The notes: a model not told the origin generated them from the sequence alone. A stretch of 64,000 nt of DNA from Stereocaulon alpinum (GCA_018257865.1 JAEUBA010000109.1:21915-85914); one strand, 5' to 3'. Numbered from the stretch's first letter, positions 1-11,451 are shown. Numbers and translations: made by a program.

Positions 1-1369
1 GAACATGAGGGATGAGGGATGAGGGCAGATGACAGGCGGAACGAATCGCGAAATTGAATGTCGTACCCAATCGATGTAGTAGAGCGCGTGAGGCTTGTCG
101 TGATTCGATGTCGAGATTCGAGTCATGAGACATATTCCGGGTTATCCTCCAAGGAACATCGCCTCGGTCCGAGAACAAGATGATCTCCTCTGACAGGAGC
201 GGGGTGATCTACGATAAGCGGAAAGGGTGATGGATCTAAAATGAGAGGTGATGCGTAGTTGTGACCAGCTTGCATACAGATCTTCGGATAGGAGGAGAGG
301 ACTGCGCAATCTTGCGTACCATGGTTTCAGCGCAAGCCAGGGTATGGACACAAGGGCAGGAGGCGCGACCCTTCATCTAGAAGGCGGGATGTCTAGAATC
401 TGGAGAGGTCGCCACCCCATCGACAGGACGAAAACGTTCCAATGACATGCGTGGCCATCATTGGCCCATGTCGGACGAAACTTGTCGAACTTGTTTGGCG
501 TCAACCACTCCCTCGGTGTCATTTCGATCATGTGATCTCCGAGTGGGTGTGGTGGGAACAATCCATAGCATCATCGCATCCACTTATTATTACCTTCATG
601 AAGGTCATCCTCCCAGTTTCTCCGCATTCCTTTCCTGCCACTGCGTCACGGGCATGCCATATCAACATCCTGCATGCAGCGAGTAGGAACGGTATGCTCA
701 TGTCCCTTAGGCGAGTACCGCCGCCATAGAGTAGAGATAAACCCAAGTACCAAATTTACTCTGAGGTAGAGCTCCACGCACTATGATTACGACTCAACTT
801 CTTACTAGAAAATTACTCGAGTAATCAATCCCTACAGTTTTGTAGGCGAAGACGTTTCCCAAAAAGCTATCGTTGCGTCTGTATGGCATGGTGGGATAGT
901 TCTACTAAAAGCCCTATTGTTGCGGGCCCGGTACACAGCTAGTGCCAAGGTAGAGAAGGAGCCTCTGGGTCATTGCCAGTGTATGAATGCAAAAACAACT
1001 GAGAGTCACTATGTGAGCTTTAATGCGGTAGGTGACCTATACTGGTAACATTGAATCTACTTGTTGTCATGATTGATGGAGCAAGGGCATTCACTCATGG
1101 TCGACGGCGCTAAGAACTCAGCCCTATAATCTGGGTATTCTCCCAGCCTTCCAGGTTTCGCGACGAGACATTCCTTACTTTCAAACAACACCAACCCCTC
1201 GACTGGACATCAGACTCCTCATCCTCTCCATTGAGTCCACCGTCTTCTCCCAGGCGTCGATACACCTTGCGACAGACTTGCACGCGCACTACCTTCTTCC
1301 TCCTTCCGACTCACCCTCACCACCCAACCCATTGGCAATCGTCCTCCACATCCCCCATCTATCCTCACA
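1..1369. other. Gene-free stretch
   Basis: No reading frame here has a family signature, and the short open frames overlap each other on both strands. The last ~200 bases are pyrimidine-rich and lead into the SAP-domain gene, as expected for a fungal promoter and 5' UTR. I see no tRNA or repeat. Confidence 0.5.
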
Positions 1370-2176
1370 ATGTCCACAGACTACAAATCCAAAAAAGTCG
1401 CCGACCTAACCGAACTCCTAAAAGCGCGCTCCCTCCCCCACTCCGGCAAAAAAGACGAACTAATCCAGCGCCTCGAAAAACACGACGCCGAACAAGCCGC
1501 TTCCAACCCTCCTCCAACCACCACAACAACAGCAGCAGCAGACACCGCCGAAGACGAAATCGACTGGGAAGACGACGCAGCCGCAACCGACAACCCAGCC
1601 TCCGCAGCAGCAATAGCAGCCGGCGGCCTCGTCCAACCCCCCAACCCCACCTCAGTCCCCAACCAAATCGTCGCCACAGACCCCTCCAAAACCTCAGACC
1701 TAACCGTCGCCCCACCAGCGCCCGCCCCAGAACCCACCACAACCACAGACCCCAAAGCCCCACCACCAACCGACCCGACCCCAAAACCAAACTACACAAC
1801 CGGCCTCGCCTCCACAACCCTAGACACGGAACTGGAAAAACGCAAAAAACGCGCCGCCCGCTTCGGCATCCAAGAAACAGACACCGACGCCCTAAAAGCG
1901 CTCGAGCGCGCAAAGAAATTCGGCACCGGAGACGCGGGCGATAAAGCTGCCGTAAAAGGTCTAGACGAGGCGCTGCCGGAGCGGAGTCGGAAGCGAGGGA
2001 GAGGGGCGGATGAGAGTGGGGGTGGGAGACAGGGGGTGGAGAAGAGGAGTCGGAATCGGGGGGGGAGGGAGAGGGAGGAGAAGGGGGGTAGTGGAGGTGG
2101 GGGTGGGAAGGGGGGGAAGGGGTATAGTGAGGTTGATAGGGCGAAGGCGGAGGAGAGGAAGCGGAGGTTTGGGTAG
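1370..2176 (+). CDS. SAP-domain nuclear protein, Tho1-like
   Basis: Single-exon gene of 268 residues. Residues ~8-42 form a SAP motif (VADLTELLKARSLPHSGKKD, then an LIQRLEKHD helix), a helix-loop-helix that binds DNA or RNA. The middle is low complexity, rich in Pro, Thr and Ala. Residues ~150-180 carry a basic stretch with KKRAARFGI, and a related ERKRRFG ends the protein; such RxxRFG motifs occur in the Tho1/CIP29 family, which joins mRNP assembly with TREX. The ATG is the first in frame and follows a C-rich leader. Base composition switches sharply: the first ~600 nt of the coding strand are C-rich and G-poor, the last ~200 nt G-rich and C-poor. Long frames on both strands across this gene are shadows caused by that composition. 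The SAP call is firm; the Tho1 orthology is inferred. Confidence 0.8.
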   Translation: MSTDYKSKKVADLTELLKARSLPHSGKKDELIQRLEKHDAEQAASNPPPTTTTTAAADTAEDEIDWEDDAAATDNPASAAAIAAGGLVQPPNPTSVPNQIVATDPSKTSDLTVAPPAPAPEPTTTTDPKAPPPTDPTPKPNYTTGLASTTLDTELEKRKKRAARFGIQETDTDALKALERAKKFGTGDAGDKAAVKGLDEALPERSRKRGRGADESGGGRQGVEKRSRNRGGREREEKGGSGGGGGKGGKGYSEVDRAKAEERKRRFG

Positions 2177-2912
2177 GGGGATTTCGGCTCCAGCACTCGA
2201 GCACTTTTACATTCAGGACTCGTGAAATGGCTTCCTGTAGGCGCGGAAGCATGGTGTACCATTGGGAGTAAGTAACACGCTTGATCTGCATGGCCTGGCT
2301 GGGATCTTTCCGAATAGAGCACGTTCTATTCATGTACAGTACGTTATCAAAACCCAGAGTCTGCACCGGTAGACATATAGACAAGAGACCATTTCCTTGC
2401 ATCCGCCTATTGATTTAGCCGACAATGGAAGCGAGTAACAACGTGCACAAGGTACCGAAATCTACACTCAGCACCAATCCACCCGAACCTACCAATATAA
2501 CAATTTTCATAACCTCCTACGCCCTAGGTACTCTATAAGAAAAGCCTGCCGTTGAGTAATAGCAATACCCACAGCCCCCGTGAGAAGGCCTAGAAAATGC
2601 CACTGCCACTGCCACTGCCACACAATGCCAGCCAATCGTCTCGACCCTTTTCTGATGATGATACCATAAGAGATGCAAAAACGCCATCCGATACCCATAC
2701 TCAGTCAGGACCTCACGTCGACAACAACTCCCCCATACGCCAGCGCTGGCATGATTCGGGTATCACAACCACAACCACAACCACCACCTCCAAACGCGCC
2801 ATTCCACATGCCTCCCAACAGACTTTCGTCATCCAATTCAATATCATGCATCTCAAGCCCCCTACCCCACCAAGCCACCCCATGTAGCCAGTTCCCGTCA
2901 TGTATGTCTCGT
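2177..2912. other. Intergenic with short tandem repeats
   Basis: 3' flanks of two converging genes. It holds a hexamer tract (CCACTG units, ~2599-2620) and a CAACCA tract (~2765-2784). The short open frames across these tracts are repeat-driven and not credible genes. Confidence 0.5.
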
Positions 2913-4025
2913 TCAAGCAACACCATACCCATACCCCCCACCCTGCGGCGGACCCATGCCCATCCCGCCAAACTGCTGCTGCTGCTGTGCCTGCTGAGCC
3001 TGCTGTTGCTGTTGAGCCTGCTGTGCCCTCAGCGTTCCCAGATCTCTGAACCACAAATGCTGCAGGGCGGCCTGCGCATCGATTCTCATTTCCGGTCTCA
3101 ATTGCAACATTCTAGAGATCAAATCCAATCCTACTTGATCGATTTGCGGCAGAAAGATGCGTAAGTCCTGCGTATTGTAGACGTGGAAGTTGCTCTTGTA
3201 TTCAGGGAATTGGGATATCCCAGGCCAGGAGCGTTCGCTGGGGGTACCCATTATTCGGAAGATTTTTTGTAGCTGGTCTTCGTTTGTAGTACCGGGGAAC
3301 AGGGGGCGGCCTGTGTACATTTCTGCCATTATGCAGCCTGCGGACCAGATGTCGATGCTGGTATTGTAGGTGCGGGAGCCGAGGAGGACGTCAGGGGCTC
3401 GGTACCAGAGCGTTACTACTTCGTTCGAGAAGGTATTGACGGGGATACCGAACGCTCTTGCGAGGCCGAAATCTGCAAGCTTGAGCTGGCCTTTGTTGTT
3501 GATGAGAAGGTTCTGGGGTTTCAGGTCGCGATGCAGGACACGGTTTTCGTGGCAGAAGGCTATGCCTTGGAGGAGTTGGTGCATGAAGCTTTTAATTGTG
3601 ATGTAGTCCAATTGGCCGCCTGAGCCTCGAGAGTCCATGTATTTCTTGAGGTCTTTGTCCATGTACTCGAATACGAGCATGAGTTTGTTTTCGGTGTGGA
3701 TGACATCGTGGAGGGAGACGATGTTGTCGTGTTTGAGCTCTTTCATGAGGGAGATCTCGCGGATGGCGGTGCTGGGGGTGCCTTCTTCGCTGTCGAGGTG
3801 GATCTCTTTTAGGGCGACGAGTTCGCCTGTTTGGCGGTTGCGGCCTTTGAAAACCTGGACTGGGTTTAATCATTGGTGCAGAGGGTTTGGAGAAGTGAGG
3901 AGTCATACTGTTGCATAGGTTCCCTCACCCAGCTGTAGGAGGCATTAGAAGAGCTCGTCGTGTGCAAGAAGGTAATCCCATACCTTCTCCAGCTGCTGAA
4001 ACGAGCTAGGATGTCGTTTATCCAT
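2913..4025 (-). CDS. PHO85: Cyclin-dependent kinase of the PHO85/PHOA type
   Basis: Spliced model of 335 residues: exons 4025-3984, 3932-3909 and 3854-2913, with introns of 51 and 54 nt. The 24-nt middle exon encodes LGEGTYAT, the glycine-rich ATP loop; both joins are phase 0. Visible kinase marks are VALKEIH (ATP Lys ~38), PSTAIRE ~49-55 (the cyclin-binding helix of PHO85-type CDKs), HRDLKPQN (catalytic Asp ~132), DFG ~150 and a [11 protein letters not shown]+1 loop. The C-terminal tail is Gln/Ala-rich, then Gly/Pro/Met-rich. PHO85-type CDKs work with Pcl cyclins in phosphate sensing, glycogen control and morphogenesis. The frame stays open upstream of the chosen ATG to another ATG at 4250, which would add 75 residues. 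Family assignment is very secure. Confidence 0.95.
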
Positions 4026-4250
4026 GCCTTGACTCGTATACTCCTTCGCCCGTTGGTTCGGCCTGTCGTACTCGAAAATATCACTAGGGGCCACAAGCTG
4101 ATCGGTAATCTGGCGTTTCAAGCTCGAACCCTGCGCAGGCTGGTGAGGAAGAGGCTGGTTAAGAGGATCTTGATGTCCGAGAGGTAGATAGGGATTTTGT
4201 TGAGTCTGCTGAGGGTTTATGTTGCCTCCCAATGAATTGTTTGGGTCCAT

Positions 4251-4788
4251 TGCTGCGGGCTGAAGCCAATCAGTGGTAGCCGCTTGCCCCACGATTCCTT
4301 TCCGGGTAGCGAATTTGAAGATCTATGAATAGCCCAGCTAGGTATTGATTGATGACAGACCAGCAAATAAACCAAAGGCTTGCTGTTTGGTAGCTGTCTA
4401 GTTGAAATAACCCTGGCTATGAGATGTTAGAGCTGCAGGTCTCAGGCTTCACCGTGAGCGCATACGCTCCTGGCGCCGTGGCGGTCGCTCTTTACCCTCT
4501 TGCCTTGCATTTGGCTATTTGGCTCCCTTGACACTATGATGTGTCATTTTGGCAGGCCCAATCATCTTCTGAGGAATGCTAATGGAATTTCCAACCGTTT
4601 TTCATCTTGTTTACAACTGCTACCACCCATGTCACAAAGTGTTGAACATCATGAGATAAGCCCACACCAGCCTGCGCCTGGTCACAGATCTATGTTCCCC
4701 CATGGCATAAAGTACACATCCAACGGATGATCAAAAATATAGCAAAATGGCACGCTCGCATTACTTTGCTTTTGGGTATAATCCTCGT
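4251..4788. other. Intergenic, PHO85 promoter and facB 3' flank
   Basis: Contains the putative PHO85 leader (minus strand) and the 3' end of the FacB-like gene. A short dyad, GAGCG-CATA-CGCTC, lies near 4456. No gene seen. Confidence 0.4.
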
Positions 4789-7534
4789 TCACAATCCGAA
4801 TGTTCCGTCCAACCCCTCTAATCCAACAAAGCTATCAACGTTTGGCATATCAAGGCCATTATTGAAGTCTCTTCCTGTGTCGCAACTGCTCAATTCTTCA
4901 CCGCTTGTGAGCTCTTCCTCGGAATAACTCGGTGCAGGTGGGACGCCATTTCCCATGTCGGACGGCATGTTCCAGATATCGGGACACCAATCAATAGTTC
5001 CCGCAGGAGGCGTCCGTAGGTACGAAGAGAATATATCTGTGTTTGGGAAAAGGCTGTCCATCGCTCCTTGAGTTTGCTGAGCGGAAGTGGAGAAATTGGG
5101 ACTAGCCATATCGTTATCCTTACTCTGCCTGCTAAGGTTTGGAGACGATTGATGCGGGCTAGGACTTGGTTCCTCATTGAACGAGAGATAGTCGAGATTG
5201 GGTGTTTTCAATGGGCCACTTTGTCGAGGAGATTGTGAATCAGTCCTGCTGTTCGAATAATCATTTCGAGGCATGGGATCGGAGACAGCTGAGGAGAGAC
5301 TATGTGTGCTATTGCTTCGGTCATAGATTGAGAAAGTTGCTGTTGGCAGTGTAGGAGCAGTAGACCGCCGTCCATTGCTAGTTTCGCGCCTGATGGCGGG
5401 AGGGTTCCCACTTGTGAAGCGTGAAGCTATTGCCTGCAGTTTCCGAGACGATTTTGAAACGTTCTTAGGTGCAGACATATTGCTATCGGACATCGCTCGA
5501 GCATCCTTGGAGAAGCGGTCCACACTAATCATGGCGCAGGTAACCTTCTTGAAGTCGGCAGCACCGGGTGCATTATTACGCTCAAGAATCTCAATAACAG
5601 AGCATAGAAGCCTTTGGCTGTCCTGAATGAGCTTGCCCTTACGATCTAGGTTTAATCCCTGAAATAGCAGGCCAAATCCTGCAAGAAGCAATAACTCATT
5701 CTTATTCAGACAGAAAGAGAAACTCATCCTGCGTTCTTCAAGAAGTTGAATGATCTGAATGATGTGTTTGCTCGATTGTGCAAGAGCGACAACTGAAGAT
5801 GAAGCTTTGGTGCCGAGAGTAGAGCCAACCGCAGGGCGATGGATGAGTGTACGGACATAGTGATAGCCCAGTGACTGCCGAATGTTATCAGCAGCATTTC
5901 AGAAAGTAGAGCCGATCAACTAACCAACAAAGGTGACCTGCTGCCGACTATGTTTGTGCTCGGTTTATCCTGGACGAAATGTAGACGAAGGTGGTTAGGA
6001 AGACTCCCAAGCCAAGCATCAAGGTCATCGTTCAAAGCGGCACTCTGCTGGAGGGAGAGATCATGAGAGGAAGCAGCAGGATAATTCTCATCGAGCACCT
6101 TCGACATGACACGTGATAGGCGGAAGAGAGCCAGAGCACTGGACAATCTTGTAAATTCTCCGGGCAAGGTGGATTGAAAGCCACGCTCCGAGACGTTTTC
6201 GTCGTCAACATCTGCAGGGTATTCTGCGTGAATATCACCCTCATTTAGCAATTTAGGCAGGCCAAGTAGAGCAGCAGAGAAACTGTATTGGTCAGCATAT
6301 GAATTGTGCATTGTTACTTTAAATACTGACCAGTCCAGAGTGTACAGTGACCAGAACACTTTCTTTCTTGTTTCGCTTGTCAAAGCGCCTAATGAAAAGC
6401 GCTTCTGACTCTGGTGGAGACCAAGGCGGTGTGAGAGACTGATTGCCATGCCTTTGTAGTGCAAAAGCTTGTTGTAGTCCGCTTTTGCAATACAATGAAT
6501 CTGGGCGAGAACAAGACACTGCAGAGTAGGCAGCGTGTTCTCAGCCAGTACTGAATCCAGCGCTGCTTGCCATTGAGTCTCAAACCCATCAGCAGACTGC
6601 TTGTTCCACTGTTACTATGTTAGCTATTGGAAGGGCCACGATGGTGTTGTGCAAAACGCACCTCAGCAGATAAGGCTGCAATTCCAAAGATCAAGTTCAA
6701 TTGCGCAATAGAGTGCTTATCTACTACGCTTGAAGGATCGGCCACGTAGTCCGTGTAGACCTTCAAGGCAGTGGGTTTGTGTAGTATTGGAAAGAGCGGA
6801 GCCCATTCCTGGAAGAAGATATTGACCATGTGATCTGACACCATGCGAGAAGGGACTTTTGACGCAGCACTCGACGACCTTTTCGTGGTTGGAGTGTCCT
6901 TCTTTCTTGGCGTAAAGAAGACTGAGGTCTTGAATTCGCTGCATGGCTTACCGCTCTCCTGAGCCTTGGCTTTGAACGTGTCTATAGCAGTCAGCGACAG
7001 GTAGCCATGCGTCGGCGAGTAGTGGAATTACTCACCAACAAATGATCTGCCACTGGATGCGCCCATGAAATATGTTTCCGACTCTTCTCCATCGAGCAGA
7101 CAGGGCGACTGCTGAACTCGGAAAGTGTCCTCCTTTTCCTTGGCAGGAGAGGTAGCCTCCTTAATCTCAGCCAAATCCACCGAAGATGAAATTGTGCTTG
7201 AAGGCCTTCTCAGGGATGGCGAGTTTGAGTGTATTCTCGACAGGATATCAATCTTCTCATCCTTCTCGTCCAGCAAATCCTTCAACTCTTTGACCTCGGT
7301 CTCCAATGCCCGCACTCGTTCTTCCAACGATTCCGTATAGCCTCTCGGGAAGGCGCGGCGACTAAGCTTGTCGCTTGTTTTGCACTCAAACCCTACATTG
7401 GCACACTGCGAGCAGCATGGAGTGATTCCGTCACATCGTATCTTCTTACTACGACATCTGTCGCATGCCTGCGCAATCCTGCTCTGGGCACTGGTGCCCA
7501 CCTTGATCACCTTCATCGGGAGGATTCCAGGCAT
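4789..7534 (-). CDS. facB: Zn(II)2Cys6 transcription factor, FacB/Cat8 family
   Basis: Spliced model of 846 residues: exons 7534-7036, 6981-6662, 6608-6331, 6282-5925 and 5874-4789; introns are 48-54 nt and every join keeps frame. The binuclear zinc cluster has six Cys at ~24, 27, 34, 41, 44 and 51 (CX2CX6CX6CX2CX6C). It is followed by the FacB/Cat8 linker ([20 protein letters not shown]) and a coiled coil at ~70-98 for dimerisation. The middle has the fungal-specific regulatory domain ([10 protein letters not shown], then [12 protein letters not shown]). The C-terminal third is Ser/Asn/Gln-rich and ends acidic, as in an activation domain. FacB (A. nidulans) and Cat8 (yeast) activate genes for acetate use and gluconeogenesis. 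The length fits FacB, and the start MPGILPMK is the first ATG. The donor of intron 3 is GTCAGT, slightly atypical. Confidence 0.85.
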
Positions 7535-9086
7535 GGTAGCGGTTCATACGTCTGTTCGAGTTGGATATTGTGGTTATGGTAGTGGATGGTGGGGTTGGTG
7601 GATTTCGAGGGTGCATTGAAGTATAATGAACAATGGTAAGAGAGGCACAAGACAGGTCTTGGGTTGACGTAGGCTTATACGCGGCGCAGACTAAGGTTTG
7701 TGGGGTAGAGTCAGGCGTCTGAGAGGTATGAGGTCAATTTTTGATATGCATCACAGTTTACTAACTTGCTAGGAAGAGATCTCCAAGTATTCAAGCCAAC
7801 ATCATTTCCGGGATAACGTGGCCTAGCCAAACACGATTCAACCTTGGCATTCATACTTATTTCCCCTTGGGCCTCATGATTGGATACTTTGGAACACACT
7901 TTACGCTTTTTCGCCTTCTGCGCAGCATTCTCCCATCATTTTGGAGTTTGGCTCGGCAAGTGGCTCTCTTAGCTCCCCGCCTGTCAAGACGCCAGAGAGA
8001 ATGCGGGGAGTAGAAGGAAGGATAGAGCCAATCACGATCTTGGCCATCGACCTTCTAGACCATGGCAGACACCTTCGGTACGCAATGACGATGGCCCAAG
8101 CTCCAAACTATTTGCATTGCTTACCTGTTTGTTGGTACTGCTCCAACAAGATGATGTGCAAATGCATGAACACAAGATCTACATTACATTCGCATAATCT
8201 GTTCTTCCGATGTCACGCACACGCTTAATTCCGTTATCCTACATAATGTGGGACCTCTGTCTGCCTCGGCAGGACGCTGGCGTGGGATGTGTGGGATGAA
8301 GGTTTCGTGCAGAAAAAGACGTTGGCTCCACTAACATTGATCAACGATTGAGGTTCGTGAGCCTCGGGAGATTGAGGAACCAGGAGCTGGATCTGGCATC
8401 GCTGGCAATTTCCGTGTCAAAGATCATTATTACGTCCAGACTGGGGGGTTTTCCCGACGGTCTCAAGAGGGGAGCACTTTCTAGCCGGCGATCGTCAAAA
8501 GTCATCCTCGGGGACCTGCGCGTTAGCAGAAGCTAGTCAATACTCCTGCATCCGCAGGGATCAAGCGAAACCTTCTCTGAACATGCGGCAACGTCTCAGC
8601 CTGAGAATAGGTGGTACCTGTACATGCCCATGTTACATATAAACTGTGATACCAATACCCTGATTAGAATACAGGTAGTACCTGTGGATACTGGAGGCAA
8701 TGCCTCTTCCTAGCGCATGCGCACATCCAAATATATACGTAAGATTGGGTTTTCCGTGCAATTTGAAAGCCTCGTAAGCAGCCTCGAGACACTGACCTGT
8801 AAGCTAGGGTATGTCCTACCTCTACGCCTTTTAGCATGTTTCTAAAGCAAGGCAGATCTGCAGCAGCCAAACATACCTATCATGTCTCGATAGACAGATG
8901 AGTGGGGGAGCTCCATACATCAATGTCCTTCGTTGCACGTTCTTCCTCTCAATGACGCTTAGGAAAAGTCCTCATCAGGAACTGATAGCTGCTCCCCCGT
9001 CTCGTGGCTTAAGTACGCTTGCACATTCGGCGATTCAAGAAGCTGCAGTTTCTATGATGAGTTTCTTTGTAAATCAAATGGCCTTA
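7535..9086. other. Long upstream region of the facB-like gene
   Basis: About 1.55 kb between the facB-like start and the 3' end of the SET gene. Apart from the CreA-type sites listed separately I see no gene. The open frames here lack ATG-supported, family-like sequence. The length suits a regulated promoter. Confidence 0.4.
7973..8010. promoter_or_regulatory. Inverted pair of CreA-type sites upstream of facB
   Basis: CTCCCCGC (7973-7980) and GCGGGGAG (8003-8010) form a perfect 8-bp inverted pair 22 bp apart. Each contains the CreA/Mig1 consensus SYGGRG as GCGGGG. A third match, GTGGGG, lies at 7700-7705. They sit about 440-475 bp upstream of the facB-like ATG. Carbon repression of facB by CreA is known in Aspergillus; function here is inferred from the motif only. 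Confidence 0.4.
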
Positions 9087-10502
9087 TCACGGATTGATCG
9101 CCGTATGTACCTTTTTTTCCAAGTCTTCGTAGGCATGCAGTAGCAGAGTCTCTTCCAGATCTCGTAGCCTCATTGCGTTATCGTATTTTCCGTCATCCAA
9201 GTGTTCAAGGCCCCATATCTCCTCCACGTCATTCTTGCTAGCCTCAAGCCTGAGGAGCTGCTGTTCCACACGTTCTTGTAATACGGTAATCGCTCGTAAG
9301 TGGAAAACGTCCCATAGGGGCTCCTTTCTCAGCAGGTCCGGGAGCTTCGTAAAGTCCAGGATCTCTTGCTCTTTCCAGGTAGCCTGCAGCTCTGTCTCGC
9401 CGTCTTTATCCTGCAAAAGCTTGAATTCCAAGCCGTCTTCCTCATTGATACATATCAGCCATACGAAAGCACCTTCCCAGCCTATCTCGTCTTGGTTTTG
9501 AAAATAGAGACGGAAGCCTGGTGCTACCTCTGAGATGGCTCTCTTGGCAGGCTTCAACGGATCATCATCTGGGATCTCGAGGTCCAAGAAAAGCTCCTTA
9601 GCCGATGTCATAGTCGCTTCAATAAAACCATAGGAGAATAGCATTTCGCATGCGCCTTTATCATCCCCATAGGTAATAGTCACTTCGTCCCCAGGGCAGA
9701 TCTTGTTCCCATTTCGAAGGTAAAGAATGCCATTGCCGTCTCCGTCAGTATCATAGAGAGCGGTAGTCGATTCTCCTGACGCATGATTGGCCATATCAAC
9801 GCAAGGTACCACCGCATGTCCGGTACCAGGCAAATCAAGGGCGCGAGATCGATAGAGAGCATCAACCTGCTTCCAGTCGTCAAATCCCAACAACCCAGTC
9901 TCTGCGTCCCACCAGTATTGCTTGCACCAGTCGATCGAGGCCGTCTTTTCGTGGAGAAGCGTAAATTCTCGATCCAAGCTGCTGAGTTTCGTACTCACCG
10001 CCGCTTCAAGTGAGGTTCCAGTAAGTAGAGATCGCTCAATATCGGTCCAGAATATTGGCAGTGAAGTCTGCTCTGGAACATATCGGAAATATTCGCTGAA
10101 AGGATTGAGCACCCCAATCCTGCCTTGCGTACTCGCATTGGTCAGTTGCAAGAGAAGGAAGATAAGGATAGCTCCCCGCGGTGTCTGATGTGCCTTAGTT
10201 CAGACGTCATCCTGCTTCAAAGTGGATTGGAGGTGTTAAGAACATACCCTCGAGTATTCCTCTACGGCCTCGAGGGCCTGTAGGAGATGCTTATCTGCTT
10301 TGGCGTACACCCATACGGTCTCCAAGGAAAGAACGAGATCTCGGGGTACGTTTATAAGAATAGCATTATCCTTAGACTCCCAAGTGGCGACCAAGCCAGA
10401 GCCCCTGTCCCCAAGGCTACACACCTCAATGCCATAGAAGTCCACGTTGCTGAGCCGGGCCCAGACGGCCAATTGGTCAATTGGCAAAGGGTCGGAATGC
10501 AT
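9087..10502 (-). CDS. SET-domain protein lysine methyltransferase (RKM/LSMT type)
   Basis: Two exons, 10502-10248 and 10184-9087, with a 63-nt intron (GTATGT...CAG); 450 residues. The join gives TPRGAILIFLLLQ, a conserved stretch in the iSET insertion of this family. The SET core is visible as VPCVDMANHAS (the NH motif that contacts SAM) and ITYGDDKGACEMLFSYGF. A helical Rubis-subs-bind-like C-terminus follows. Relatives in yeast (Rkm1-Rkm4, Set7) and plants (Rubisco LSMT) methylate lysines on ribosomal proteins or other non-histone targets, so a ribosomal-protein substrate is likely but not provable here. The start at 10502 is the first ATG after a stop-containing leader and sits 438 bp from the divergent gene on the plus strand. 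Confidence 0.85.
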
Positions 10503-10940
10503 GGGAACAGACGTACCAACTGCTTGGCGATACTTTGAGAGTGTTAGCTGGTTTCAATCCAATATCAATTCAGAGGACCGAAAATCCCGTTGCCAGACTC
10601 GCTAAGACATTGAAAGTATGTATTTGTATAGTAGAGCTTCTTGTGATAGTGCCATAGAATGCCCTGATCTTGATGTTATTGATACGGTCAGGGGCAAGTC
10701 TCAACATTCAAAGACTTCACGTAGTACAGAGCAAAGTGGATGTTAACCATTTGTGACACAGCCGCACTAGTCGGCTAATACTCGGGTGGTCTTCCTCCGC
10801 CAATGACGATGGTGACGGCATTGTCCACTTAGAGATGACCTAGATTTACCATTCCATTCTTTAAAATGCTACAACATCAACCGACGAGCCAATCCCAGCC
10901 CTATCTCGTCAACCACATACACCTAAGACCACCGTGAACA
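10503..10940. promoter_or_regulatory. Shared divergent promoter region
   Basis: 438 bp between the SET methyltransferase (leftward) and the small mitochondrial-type gene (rightward). No gene inside. A pyrimidine-rich block with many CAA/CCA triplets lies directly before the plus-strand ATG. Confidence 0.45.
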
Positions 10941-11451
10941 ATGTCTTCCTCCGTCCGTCTCCTCCGCGCGTCCACTTTCCACAATGTTTCCTCCCGCATC
11001 TCCTCCCTCACGCAAGTTCGCCTGGCATCCGCCGGCTCCCAGTAAGTATTCTTTCAGCCTGGTGCTCCCAAAGCGAACTCATGGATTAGGCCACAATACA
11101 TACTGCCGGAGCACAAAATCCTTGACCCACTAAGGATTCATTTTGCAACTCCAACATTGTTCTGAACCGAAGAACGCTAACTCCCCTCTCCCCAACAGCA
11201 CGGGCACAAATTGGCAAGGTCGCCCTGGCGACGAGCACGCCACGAACCGCACGGATGAACTCGACGTCCAATCTGGGGCCTCTCAAGGCGGGAAGAGATC
11301 AAGGGAGAGCGGAGACGAGAATGGAAGTCAGGCAACCACGGAGAAGGATTCTGGGAATCAGAATGAGCAGGCCAAGAAAGACCATCCGGAAGCCCCAGGC
11401 CCGGTCATTGGTATGAACGATGAGAGGGGTCAGATGGGGCATAAGAAGTGA
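10941..11451 (+). CDS. Small conserved fungal protein with predicted mitochondrial presequence
   Basis: Two exons, 10941-11041 and 11199-11451, with a 157-nt intron (GTAAGT...AACAG); 117 residues. The N-terminus, MSSSVRLLRASTFHNVSSRI, is rich in Arg, Ser and hydrophobic residues and lacks acids, which suits an import presequence of ~30 residues. The rest is hydrophilic, mostly Gly, Asn, Glu, Lys and Gln, and likely disordered. It ends with PEAPGPVIGMNDERG, a motif I recall from uncharacterised proteins of many Pezizomycotina. No catalytic motif is present and I do not know a function. The in-frame join at CA|C supports the intron. Confidence 0.7.

Noticed and set aside
1231..2402. Long open frames of 237 (plus) and 345 (minus) codons over the SAP gene
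   Set aside because: They are made by the C-rich/G-rich composition, consist of Arg/Pro/His or Leu/Gly repeats, and overlap a gene with a real domain.
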